From positions 1 through 5,463 of the forward strand of contig JAKAXI010000167.1 of NCBI GenBank assembly GCA_021816665.1: a stretch of DNA of 5,463 bases, written 5' to 3'. Position 1 is the first letter of the stretch; each line of letters begins with the position of its first letter. The notes beneath the pieces were generated by a model. That model ran no database searches. It was not told where the DNA came from and was given only the letters and a program-made list of their open reading frames with translations. The position numbers and the translations under genes were made by a program. Below, one piece after another: positions 1 through 5,096 of this stretch. This DNA is from Bacillota bacterium. Its GTDB lineage: Bacteria; Bacillota; Bacilli; Alicyclobacillales; Alicyclobacillaceae.

Positions 1-293
1 CAATCACCCGAGTTCCCGCCGTAGCCATGGAACATCACGACGGCTGGGTGTGGCTCGGCGGTGTTCACAGGGCGGAGGTACTTGGCGTACAGCCGTGCCC
101 CGCGCACACCTGTGAATGCGAGGTCAAAGCACGCTGCGTTCGGGACTGAAAACTTGGCAGGCGTAGCACTCAGGTCGGCCTGTGTGCCATTGAGTTCGGC
201 AAGCGCGTCACGCCAGTACTGGTCAAAGTCCGCCGGGCGTGGGTTGCGCCCGACGGACTTGCACAGGTCCTCCAGTGCTTGGTTGTTGGCCAA
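1..293 (-). CDS. Acetyl-xylan esterase / cephalosporin C deacetylase-like alpha/beta hydrolase, N-terminal part (cut by left edge)
   Basis: About 97 residues are visible, read on the minus strand; the rest lies beyond base 1. The N-terminal text GRNPRPADFDQYWRDALAEL (residues 16-34) is the 'RP.DFD.YW' opening of the AXE1 family. It is followed by a beta-rich stretch (AFTGVRGARLYAKYLRP) and by PAVVMFHGYGGNSGD (residues 83-97), the first core strand and the HGYGG oxyanion-hole region. AXE1 enzymes remove acetyl groups from sugars or cephalosporin side chains, usually in the cytosol. No signal peptide is visible here. The frame is open back to a stop near 420 but holds no ATG. TTG at 293-291 is chosen because GAAGGGAGA sits 7 bases upstream and because homology begins right after it. 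The nucleophile Ser motif is outside the window, so activity cannot be judged. It is co-directional with the formate dehydrogenase gene, 113 bases downstream of its stop, with no clear functional tie. Confidence 0.8.
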   Translation of the reverse strand, partial: MANNQALEDLCKSVGRNPRPADFDQYWRDALAELNGTQADLSATPAKFSVPNAACFDLAFTGVRGARLYAKYLRPVNTAEPHPAVVMFHGYGGNSGD

Positions 294-406
294 TCGACTG
301 TCTCCCTTCAGTTGCCTGTTGGGCTCATGTACTCGATCACACCATGTCCGTACTGAACTTGCGGTACAACATTTGACTGCAGAAGCCAAGAGACAAGCTT
401 GACGTC
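294..406 (-). other. Intergenic gap between formate dehydrogenase and esterase genes
   Basis: This is 113 bases on the minus strand. I see no convincing intrinsic terminator after the formate dehydrogenase stop codon, and only weak promoter-like hexamers (for example TTGTCT near 395). It holds no copy of the leader element found upstream of the formate dehydrogenase gene. Either readthrough or a weak own promoter could serve the esterase; the sequence does not decide. Confidence 0.4.
301..309 (-). promoter_or_regulatory. Ribosome binding site that sets the esterase start
   Basis: On the minus strand the sequence reads GAAGGGAGA, followed by 7 bases and then TTG. It is the only purine-rich site in the gap and supports the TTG start at 293. 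Confidence 0.6.
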
Positions 407-3349
407 CTATTTGTTTACCTCAACCAGAGGCCGGTAGTCGCTGCGCGCCCACTTCTTCTCCACGTTAACACCTGGCTGAGGATTGGGGTTGCCGAGACGG
501 AAATTCCCCTTCACAATCGGAGACTTTCCAGTGAACTCGAGCACCTCCATCTTGACACGCATTTCCTTGTACGCCGGAGTGAACGTGTAGGTGTCGTGGT
601 CGCTGCTGGTCAACAGGTTGACCGCTTCCTCGTCCTTGGTAGAAAGCAGCGGAATGTAGACTTCTTTTCCGTGCACACGGTCCGTGATGGTGGCGCGCAT
701 CCTGACATGGCCGTAGGGTGAACTGACCCGGACCAACGAGCCATCCTGTATCCCGCGCTCTTTGGCAAGTTCCGGCGAGACTTCAATAAACGTGTGCGGC
801 ACTTTTTTCGCAATTCCCGCTACCCGCTGCGTCATGTTGCCCTCATGAAAGTGCTCAAGCAAGCGGCCGTTGTTTAGCTCGAGGTCGTACTCTTCCGGCA
901 GGGTCAACGGTTGTGTCCAATCGACCGGCCACAAGCACGCCTTTCCGCCGTCAAGTGGGAACCCGTCAAGATACAGGTTTGGCGAGTCCGTCCCGTCCTC
1001 AAGCACGGGCCACTGCAAACTCTTATATCCTTCCAGCCGCGCGTAGGTGGCACCACGCATCATGTCTGTAAGTCCACAAGCCTCTTCGAAAATTTCCTGT
1101 GGCGATGTGTAGTTCCACTCTGCCCCCAGGCGATTGGCCAGCGCCTGGATGATCTGCCAGTCGGGTTTCGACTCCCCGAGCGGCGGCAAAGCCTGATACA
1201 AGCGCTGGATGCGACGTTCCGTGTTCGTGAAGGTGCCTTCCTTCTCAAGACTCGGACTGGCTGGCAAAATCACATCGGCAAACTGCGCTGTCTTGCTCAA
1301 GAAGATGTCCTGCACGACAAAGAACTCCAGCTTCTCGAACGCTGCCTGGACGTGGTTTGCATTCGAATCGACAATCGCCATGTCTTCACCAACCACGTAC
1401 ATGGCTTTCAACTTACCCTCGTGAATGGCATCGACCATCTGGTGGTTATTCAAGCCCGGAGTCGCCGGCAGGGGTACCCCCCACGCCGTCTCGTACTTCT
1501 CTCTCACAACAGGATCGTTCGCCGACTGATAGCCGGGATAGAAGGTCGGAGCACAGCCGAAGTCACCTGCACCCTGCACGTTGTTGTGACCCCGAAGCGG
1601 GTATGCGCCTGTGCCGGGGCGTCCGACATTGCCCGTGACCGCCAGCAAATTGCAGATCGCGGTGCTTGTATCCGATCCGCCCAGATGCTGCGTCACGCCC
1701 ATCGCCCAGCACACGCATACGGACTTCGCCCGTCCGATAGTCTCCGCCGTTTCAATCAATTGTTGTTTGGACAGTCCCGTCACTTCTGACGTGTAGTCCA
1801 GCGTGTACTTATCCAACGATGCAACGTACTCGTCGACACGCTCCACGCTCTTATCCAAAAACTCAGTGTCCTGCCAGCCCTGGTCAATGATGTATTTCGT
1901 CACGCCAGAGAGCCACACCAAATCGGTCCCTTGACGAGGGTGCAGATAAATGTCGGCTCGCTCTGCCATGATGTTTTTGCGAACGTCAGCCACGATCAAC
2001 TTCTGGCCATGCTTCTTTTGTGCGCGCCGAATCCGCGTTGAGAGCACCGGATGTGCTTCCGCCGGATTCGCACCGACAATCACAACCACTTCAGCCATGC
2101 CGATGTCCTTGATCGATCCCGTATCACCGCCGTAGCCAAAGGTTCTGCGCAGCCCTTCCGTCGCAGGGGACTGACAGTACCTCGAGCAGTTGTCGATGTT
2201 GTTGGTGTGGAAGACCGCGCGGGCCAGTTTCTGCATCAGGTAGTTTTCTTCGTTTGTGGTCTTCGACGAGGAGATGAGCCCAACCGCGTCGCCGCCATGG
2301 CGTTCCCGAATTTCAGCCAAACGCTTTGCTGTGTAGTCCAACGCCTCTTCCCAACTGACCGGGTAAAACACATCCCCGCGGCGAATCAGCGGTTCTACAA
2401 TGCGCTCGTTGCTGTTGACGAAATCCCAACCGAACTTTCCTTTGACACACGTGGAGATTTGGTTCGCAGGGGCGTCCATGGACGGTTCCACCTTGAGAAC
2501 CTTGCGGTCCTTCGTCCACACATCAAAACTGCACCCGACGCCGCAATACGTGCACACTGTTTTCGTCTTTTTGATGCGAGACTCGCGCATCTCAGATTCT
2601 ATTTCCGAGATCGTGAAGATTTGTGAGTAGCCCGGCTCGACGGTTTTCGTCATGTCGATCATTTTGCCCAAAGTCCCCGACTCAATCCCAGTCAGGAAGC
2701 CTGCCTCACCCAACATCGACTTTTCCATCAAAGCGTTGCAAGGACAAACTGTCACACAGTGACCACAGGAAACGCAGGACGACTCGTTGATCGGCACGTC
2801 GTTGTCCCAAATGACGCGCGGGCGATCACGTTCCCAGTCGATCGACAGCACTTCGCTGACTTGCAAGTTTTGACAAGCCTCGACACAGCGTCCACATAAA
2901 ATACACTGGTCTGGATCGTAACGGTAGAACGGATTGCTCATGTCTTTTTCATAGGGTTTGGGTTCAAACGGGTAGGACTGATGCTCAATCTGCATCTGCA
3001 TCGCTGTGTTGTGGATTGTGCAATTTCCGTTGTTGTTATCACAAACTGTGCAGTACAGTTCGTGGTTCCGCAGAACTCTGTCCATGGCTTCTTTGCGCGC
3101 AAAACGCGCCCCCACGGACTTCGCCCGAATCACCATTCCCTCTTCCACAACTGTCGAGCAGGCCCGAGCCAGTTTCCCATTGATTTCTGTGATGCACGTG
3201 TCGCAGGTCTCAATCGGTCCGAGCGCGGGGTGATAGCAGATATGAGGGTGTTCCTCTCCAGTAGCCAAAATAGCGTTCAATACGAGTGTCCCTGGTTCAA
3301 CCGCGACCGTATTACCGTCAAGTTCGATTTGTACCCAACCTTCTGGCAT
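407..3349 (-). CDS. fdhF: Formate dehydrogenase alpha subunit (Mo-bisMGD, five Fe-S clusters, YrhE/YjgC type)
   Basis: A complete 980-residue cytosolic enzyme of the length of Bacillus YrhE/YjgC. It oxidises formate to CO2 (or the reverse) at a bis-molybdopterin-guanine-dinucleotide centre. Domains in order: a plant-type [2Fe-2S] domain (C38, C49, C52, C64); a NuoG-like His/Cys cluster (H96, C100, C103, C110); two ferredoxin [4Fe-4S] motifs (C149/C152/C155/C159 and C192/C195/C198/C202); the Mo-proximal cluster (C266, C269, C273, C301); the molybdopterin oxidoreductase domain (about 310-800); and the C-terminal cofactor-binding domain (about 825-935, with LEHFHEGNMTQRV). The Mo ligand is inferred to be C391 in NCSRYCQSPAT, not selenocysteine. 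The catalytic Arg is R586 in PLRGHNNVQG. The residue after C391 is Gln, where classical FDHs have His. There is no TAT signal. The ATG has a perfect AAGGAGGT 7 bases upstream. No DUF1641 partner, FdhD or diaphorase gene is in view, so the electron acceptor is unknown. Confidence 0.95.
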   Translation of the reverse strand: MPEGWVQIELDGNTVAVEPGTLVLNAILATGEEHPHICYHPALGPIETCDTCITEINGKLARACSTVVEEGMVIRAKSVGARFARKEAMDRVLRNHELYCTVCDNNNGNCTIHNTAMQMQIEHQSYPFEPKPYEKDMSNPFYRYDPDQCILCGRCVEACQNLQVSEVLSIDWERDRPRVIWDNDVPINESSCVSCGHCVTVCPCNALMEKSMLGEAGFLTGIESGTLGKMIDMTKTVEPGYSQIFTISEIESEMRESRIKKTKTVCTYCGVGCSFDVWTKDRKVLKVEPSMDAPANQISTCVKGKFGWDFVNSNERIVEPLIRRGDVFYPVSWEEALDYTAKRLAEIRERHGGDAVGLISSSKTTNEENYLMQKLARAVFHTNNIDNCSRYCQSPATEGLRRTFGYGGDTGSIKDIGMAEVVVIVGANPAEAHPVLSTRIRRAQKKHGQKLIVADVRKNIMAERADIYLHPRQGTDLVWLSGVTKYIIDQGWQDTEFLDKSVERVDEYVASLDKYTLDYTSEVTGLSKQQLIETAETIGRAKSVCVCWAMGVTQHLGGSDTSTAICNLLAVTGNVGRPGTGAYPLRGHNNVQGAGDFGCAPTFYPGYQSANDPVVREKYETAWGVPLPATPGLNNHQMVDAIHEGKLKAMYVVGEDMAIVDSNANHVQAAFEKLEFFVVQDIFLSKTAQFADVILPASPSLEKEGTFTNTERRIQRLYQALPPLGESKPDWQIIQALANRLGAEWNYTSPQEIFEEACGLTDMMRGATYARLEGYKSLQWPVLEDGTDSPNLYLDGFPLDGGKACLWPVDWTQPLTLPEEYDLELNNGRLLEHFHEGNMTQRVAGIAKKVPHTFIEVSPELAKERGIQDGSLVRVSSPYGHVRMRATITDRVHGKEVYIPLLSTKDEEAVNLLTSSDHDTYTFTPAYKEMRVKMEVLEFTGKSPIVKGNFRLGNPNPQPGVNVEKKWARSDYRPLVEVNK

Positions 3350-3356
3350 CTACAGA

Positions 3357-3364
3357 ACCTCCTT
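3357..3364 (-). promoter_or_regulatory. Strong ribosome binding site of the formate dehydrogenase gene
   Basis: AAGGAGGT on the minus strand, 7 bases before ATG at 3349. It is a full match to the anti-Shine-Dalgarno core and fixes the start. Confidence 0.9.
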
Positions 3365-3416
3365 ACCCTACCCATTTTATTGGCTAGGTGAGTCGTAGAA
3401 TGTGCAAACGCTCAGC

Positions 3417-3465
3417 AAAAAAAGGCACAAAGTGCGCCCTATACGGGCTTGCGCACCATTGTGCC
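3417..3465 (-). terminator. Intrinsic terminator / attenuator in the formate dehydrogenase leader
   Basis: On the minus strand GGCACAA (3465-3459) pairs with TTGTGCC (3430-3424). Inside, TGCGC pairs with GCGCA and a short GC-rich top stem closes a TATAC-type loop. Seven consecutive T residues (3423-3417) follow. This is a classical Rho-independent terminator, yet it lies 74 bases upstream of the formate dehydrogenase start and downstream of that gene's own promoter. It should therefore act as an attenuator for that gene. It would also end transcripts coming from the MpsC gene, which has no other terminator. The 5' arm overlaps the conserved leader element 3457-3492. Confidence 0.85.
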
Positions 3466-3548
3466 AATGAGCACCCCTGCAATCCCATACAGGCGTGACA
3501 GTAGCTTCCGCCGACCATCTTAACCGAAACACTCCGGAATGTCTCGGT
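3457..3548 (-). ncRNA. Candidate cis-regulatory leader RNA (riboswitch-like) of the formate dehydrogenase gene, copy 1
   Basis: Minus-strand leader between promoter and terminator. Hairpin 1 (3548-3523) has an 11-bp stem, including G-U pairs, and a CCGG loop. About 30 nt follow, including ATGGTCGGCGGAAGCT (3518-3503). Hairpin 2 (3493-3476) is CCTGTA / TGCAGG with loop TGGGAT. The block then ends in GGCACAATG, which is also the 5' arm of the terminator. The block 3492-3457 is 27/36 identical, without gaps, to 4199-4234 on the plus strand, in the leader of the transporter gene, and the hairpins are spaced almost equally. The nine differences fall at all codon positions of every shared frame, so conservation is at RNA level. 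I do not recognise the class, and no closing P1 helix common to both copies was found. Confidence 0.65.
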
Positions 3549-3570
3549 CACATGTTCACATAATAATTCC

Positions 3571-3600
3571 AATATGGTCTTGGCCGTTCTCTTTTGTCAA
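3571..3600 (-). promoter_or_regulatory. Sigma-A-type promoter of the formate dehydrogenase gene
   Basis: A perfect -35 box TTGACA (3600-3595), an 18-base spacer and a -10 CATATT (3576-3571, 4 of 6) on the minus strand. This predicts an RNA start near 3565 and a leader of roughly 215 nt. It lies just after the MpsC stop codon, so the enzyme can be made independently of MpsC. Confidence 0.65.
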
Positions 3601-3624
3601 GTAATTTGCAGTCCGCGTGAATAA

Positions 3625-3975
3625 TCACTCTTTTCCCACGATCGCGTCTTTAAAGATGAAGACTGAGACCCCCATGTCATGTTCCACCTTGAAATCAGAA
3701 AACAGGTGTACCAACGGCGACCCGACTAACTCTTCCAGTCCGTCTGGCACGTGCTCTGCATATACGTCCTGAATCAGCTTGGTCCGCGCTGCTCGAACCA
3801 TCTCGGCGCCTTCAGGATTGTGGCTGATGAATTTCTCCATGGGCGTGAGGTTGCCGTTCAAGATTGAAATCGCCATGTTATCGACGAATACGGTATGAAT
3901 TCGCTCTGGCCCTTTACCAAAGTAGTCTTTCCTCACTCGGCGGACTATCTCGTTAAACATCTGCTCTTTGCGCAA
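3625..3975 (-). CDS. MpsC / DUF2294 family small protein
   Basis: A 116-residue soluble protein with no signal peptide or membrane helix. The pattern ERIHTVFVDNMAISILNGNL (residues 24-43), then TPMEKFISHNPEGAEMVRAAR (44-64), then a helical arm and a C-terminal strand SDFKVEHDMGVSVFIFKDAI (93-112), is that of PF10057. That family was called DUF2294 (Bacillus YbcI) and later MpsC, by association with membrane-potential-generating systems; a biochemical activity is not established. TTG at 3975 is preferred over the upstream GTG at 4011 because GGGGGAGGG lies about 6 bases before it and because a 116-residue product fits the family. It is the gene immediately upstream of the formate dehydrogenase gene on the same strand, 275 bases away. 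A role tied to formate/CO2 metabolism is only an inference from that position. Confidence 0.8.
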   Translation of the reverse strand: MRKEQMFNEIVRRVRKDYFGKGPERIHTVFVDNMAISILNGNLTPMEKFISHNPEGAEMVRAARTKLIQDVYAEHVPDGLEELVGSPLVHLFSDFKVEHDMGVSVFIFKDAIVGKE

Positions 3976-3981
3976 GCGGCA

Positions 3982-3990
3982 CCCTCCCCC
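3982..3990 (-). promoter_or_regulatory. Ribosome binding site that sets the MpsC start
   Basis: GGGGGAGGG on the minus strand, with its GGAGG core 7 bases before TTG at 3975. The alternative GTG at 4011 has only a weak GAAAGA directly next to it. Confidence 0.7.
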
Positions 3991-4049
3991 ATCCGGAACA
4001 TCGCGGCTCACTCTTTCAAACGATGATCAGTCCCTACGTTTCAGTAAAA

Positions 4050-4078
4050 ATCCTAGCATAACGCATAGGAGGCAACAA
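4050..4078 (-). promoter_or_regulatory. Candidate promoter of the MpsC gene
   Basis: On the minus strand -35 TTGTTG (4078-4073), a 17-base spacer and an extended -10 TGCTAGGAT (4058-4050) predict an RNA start near 4043, about 70 bases before the TTG start. Each hexamer matches 4 of 6; the TG extension helps. It is back to back with the plus-strand promoter at 4105. Confidence 0.5.
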
Positions 4079-4104
4079 ACGGGTCTGTCTCAAAATGTCT
4101 AGGG

Positions 4105-4136
4105 TTGACACACAATAGCAAAAAGAGAGATAAAAT
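4105..4136 (+). promoter_or_regulatory. Sigma-A-type promoter of the transporter gene
   Basis: Perfect -35 TTGACA (4105-4110). The -10 is either GATAAA (4129-4134, spacer 18) or TAAAAT (4131-4136, spacer 20), within an A/T-rich run. The RNA start should be near 4140, just before the first leader hairpin, giving a leader of about 270 nt. Confidence 0.65.
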
Positions 4137-4146
4137 ATACGTTGGT

Positions 4147-4234
4147 TGATGTATTGGAACAGTACATCAGCTACGGACTGATATGCTGGTTGGTTTGTCT
4201 GTATGCGTTTGCAGGTGGACACAACGGCACAAAG
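4147..4234 (+). ncRNA. Candidate cis-regulatory leader RNA (riboswitch-like) of the transporter gene, copy 2
   Basis: Hairpin 1 is TGATGTA (4147-4153) / TACATCA (4163-4169) with a 9-nt loop. After 29 nt that include ACGGACTGATATGCT (4173-4187) comes hairpin 2, CTGTA (4199-4203) / TGCAG (4210-4214) with loop TGCGTT. The block ends in GGCACAAAG, the 5' arm of the following terminator. The order, the spacing and the 36-nt block 4199-4234 match the formate dehydrogenase leader on the other strand. The loops of hairpin 1 also both begin TT and end AG. A possible closing or antiterminator pairing here is CGTTG (4140-4144) with CAACG (4222-4226), but I could not find its equivalent in copy 1. Confidence 0.65.
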
Positions 4235-4279
4235 TAGCGGCCTAAGAACAGGCCCGCCTTTGTGCCGTTTCGTTTGTCT
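4223..4279 (+). terminator. Hairpin terminator / attenuator in the transporter leader
   Basis: A perfect 12-bp outer stem, AACGGCACAAAG (4223-4234) with CTTTGTGCCGTT (4258-4269), plus an inner GCGGCC / GGCCCGC stem with one bulge and an 8-nt loop. The T-rich tail GTTTCGTTTGTCT follows. The tail is interrupted, so it is weaker than the seven-T tail of the formate dehydrogenase attenuator, but the stem is stronger. It lies between promoter and gene and would stop transcription unless the conserved leader folds otherwise. Confidence 0.7.
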
Positions 4280-4397
4280 AGCCAAAGTAGTGAGCGTGTA
4301 CAGCCAGTTCTCTAGGGAAAGAAGGCGGTGCTGACCCGTTAGTGTCACTGTGCGAGCACACGAACACGGTTGGACAAGTGTACGGAGGCAAGTTCAT

Positions 4398-4404
4398 AGG
4401 GGGG
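4398..4404 (+). promoter_or_regulatory. Ribosome binding site that sets the transporter start
   Basis: AGGGGGG followed by 8 bases and GTG at 4413. The longer frame starting with GTG at 4350 has no such site and would add a charged, non-membrane extension that does not fit the family. A GGAGG at 4384-4388 has no in-frame start at a useful distance. Confidence 0.65.
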
Positions 4405-4412
4405 AAAACATC

Positions 4413-5006
4413 GTGTCAGTACCAATTTCGAACTTTTGGCCTGTCGCCATCGGATTTTTATCGCTTTCGATTAACTACTTTGTGCAAGGCGGAACCACTC
4501 TCTCTGCAGGTCCAAACTGGAACCAAGACAAAGCCAAGTTCGACCGAACGGTAGGCCTGTGGGGAATGTTTCTCGGGGGATTCGGCCAGCTGCTGACCGG
4601 CATCTACCTGATGGTCGGTCTTTCCTGGTTCCCGGTTTATCGAAACGCCCCTCCGCTCTACATGGCGGCGGTTGCCTTCACCGTTTATGGAATCCACTGG
4701 ATTGTCCTGGGTCTGCGCCGATATACCGGAAGCGACCACGGGCCTGAGGCCTGGATGGCGATTCCGCTGCTCGGCTTGAGTATACTTGGTGCAATTTCGT
4801 TTGGGAATGCCGGTGATATACCCGCTATGATTCTCTTTATAGGCCTGACCTTGATTTACATTTGTGAAATTCCGTCCCGATTCCGCAACAGCAAAGGCTG
4901 GGAGAAAGCTACAGCCGCGTTTCAGTTACTTACCGGGGTCTGGCTGCTGTACTTGACCTACGGTGTCACGCTCAACTTCGCCAACGGCATGCACTGGTGG
5001 GTGTAA
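4413..5006 (+). CDS. Six-helix membrane protein, GPR1/FUN34/YaaH-like putative small-carboxylate transporter
   Basis: 197 residues, almost all membrane: helices near residues 8-27, 48-72, 82-101, 113-131, 135-152 and 166-188, with short termini. FLGGFGQLLTGIY (53-65) resembles the 'FFGGLAQ..AG' of acetate/succinate permeases (SatP/YaaH). AAVAFTVYGIHWIVLGL (85-101) resembles their 'TAFTSYGAFW', and the NFWPVAIGFLSL start echoes 'NPAPLGL'. The similarity is partial; AmiS/UreI-type channels have the same size and helix count and are the main alternative. The leader shares its RNA element with the formate dehydrogenase gene, which suggests a common signal and a substrate such as formate or acetate. 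The assignment to a membrane protein is sure; the family and the substrate are not. The gene is monocistronic, ended by the hairpin at 5022-5055. Confidence 0.75.
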   Translation: MSVPISNFWPVAIGFLSLSINYFVQGGTTLSAGPNWNQDKAKFDRTVGLWGMFLGGFGQLLTGIYLMVGLSWFPVYRNAPPLYMAAVAFTVYGIHWIVLGLRRYTGSDHGPEAWMAIPLLGLSILGAISFGNAGDIPAMILFIGLTLIYICEIPSRFRNSKGWEKATAAFQLLTGVWLLYLTYGVTLNFANGMHWWV

Positions 5007-5021
5007 GTGGTTCATACAACA

Positions 5022-5055
5022 CTGGCGCAGTGGACGTAATGACCCACTGCGCCAG
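5022..5055. terminator. Perfect 12-bp hairpin between convergent genes
   Basis: CTGGCGCAGTGG (5022-5033) pairs fully with CCACTGCGCCAG (5044-5055) across a 10-nt loop. It starts 16 bases after the transporter stop and lies 42 bases after the reductase stop on the other strand. Neither side has a T-run, so it is not a canonical intrinsic terminator. It probably ends or stabilises transcripts from both sides. The remainder of the gap 5007-5096 holds nothing else I can name. Confidence 0.6.
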
Positions 5056-5096
5056 GCATTGTCAAACATGCACACGGTTTGTGCTCAGTGATTCTC

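Noticed and set aside
61..402. 113-codon plus-strand frame
   Set aside because: It is antisense to the esterase N-terminus, whose AXE1 motifs and ribosome binding site are clear on the minus strand.
911..1789. 292-codon plus-strand frame
   Set aside because: It lies wholly antisense inside the formate dehydrogenase gene, has no recognisable domain, and is a codon-bias shadow. The same holds for the plus-strand frames at 2051-2626 and 2981-3391.
2160..2200. Selenocysteine/SECIS at the formate dehydrogenase active site
   Set aside because: The codon for residue 391 is a Cys codon and the frame has no internal TGA, so no recoding is needed.
3457..3548. Naming the leader as a molybdenum-cofactor riboswitch or a T-box
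   Set aside because: The Moco idea fits the gene but I cannot match the conserved nucleotides from memory. The T-box sequence (GGGTGGNACCGCG-like) is absent. It is left as unclassified until an Rfam scan is run.
3384..3572. 62-codon cysteine-rich minus-strand frame in the formate dehydrogenase leader (…YCHACMGLQGC…), as a leader peptide
   Set aside because: It has no ribosome binding site and runs through the terminator hairpin. In the frame shared with the other leader, every base difference changes the amino acid and substitutions are not at third positions, so the conservation is in RNA, not protein.
4199..4214. ANTAR-type dual hexaloop antiterminator target
   Set aside because: Hairpin 2 has a 6-nt loop, but it starts with T and lacks the A1/G4 pattern, and hairpin 1 has a loop of different size in each copy.
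4034..4348. 104-codon minus-strand frame
   Set aside because: It covers the transporter promoter, leader RNA and terminator on the opposite strand, has no homology I recognise and no good ribosome binding site.
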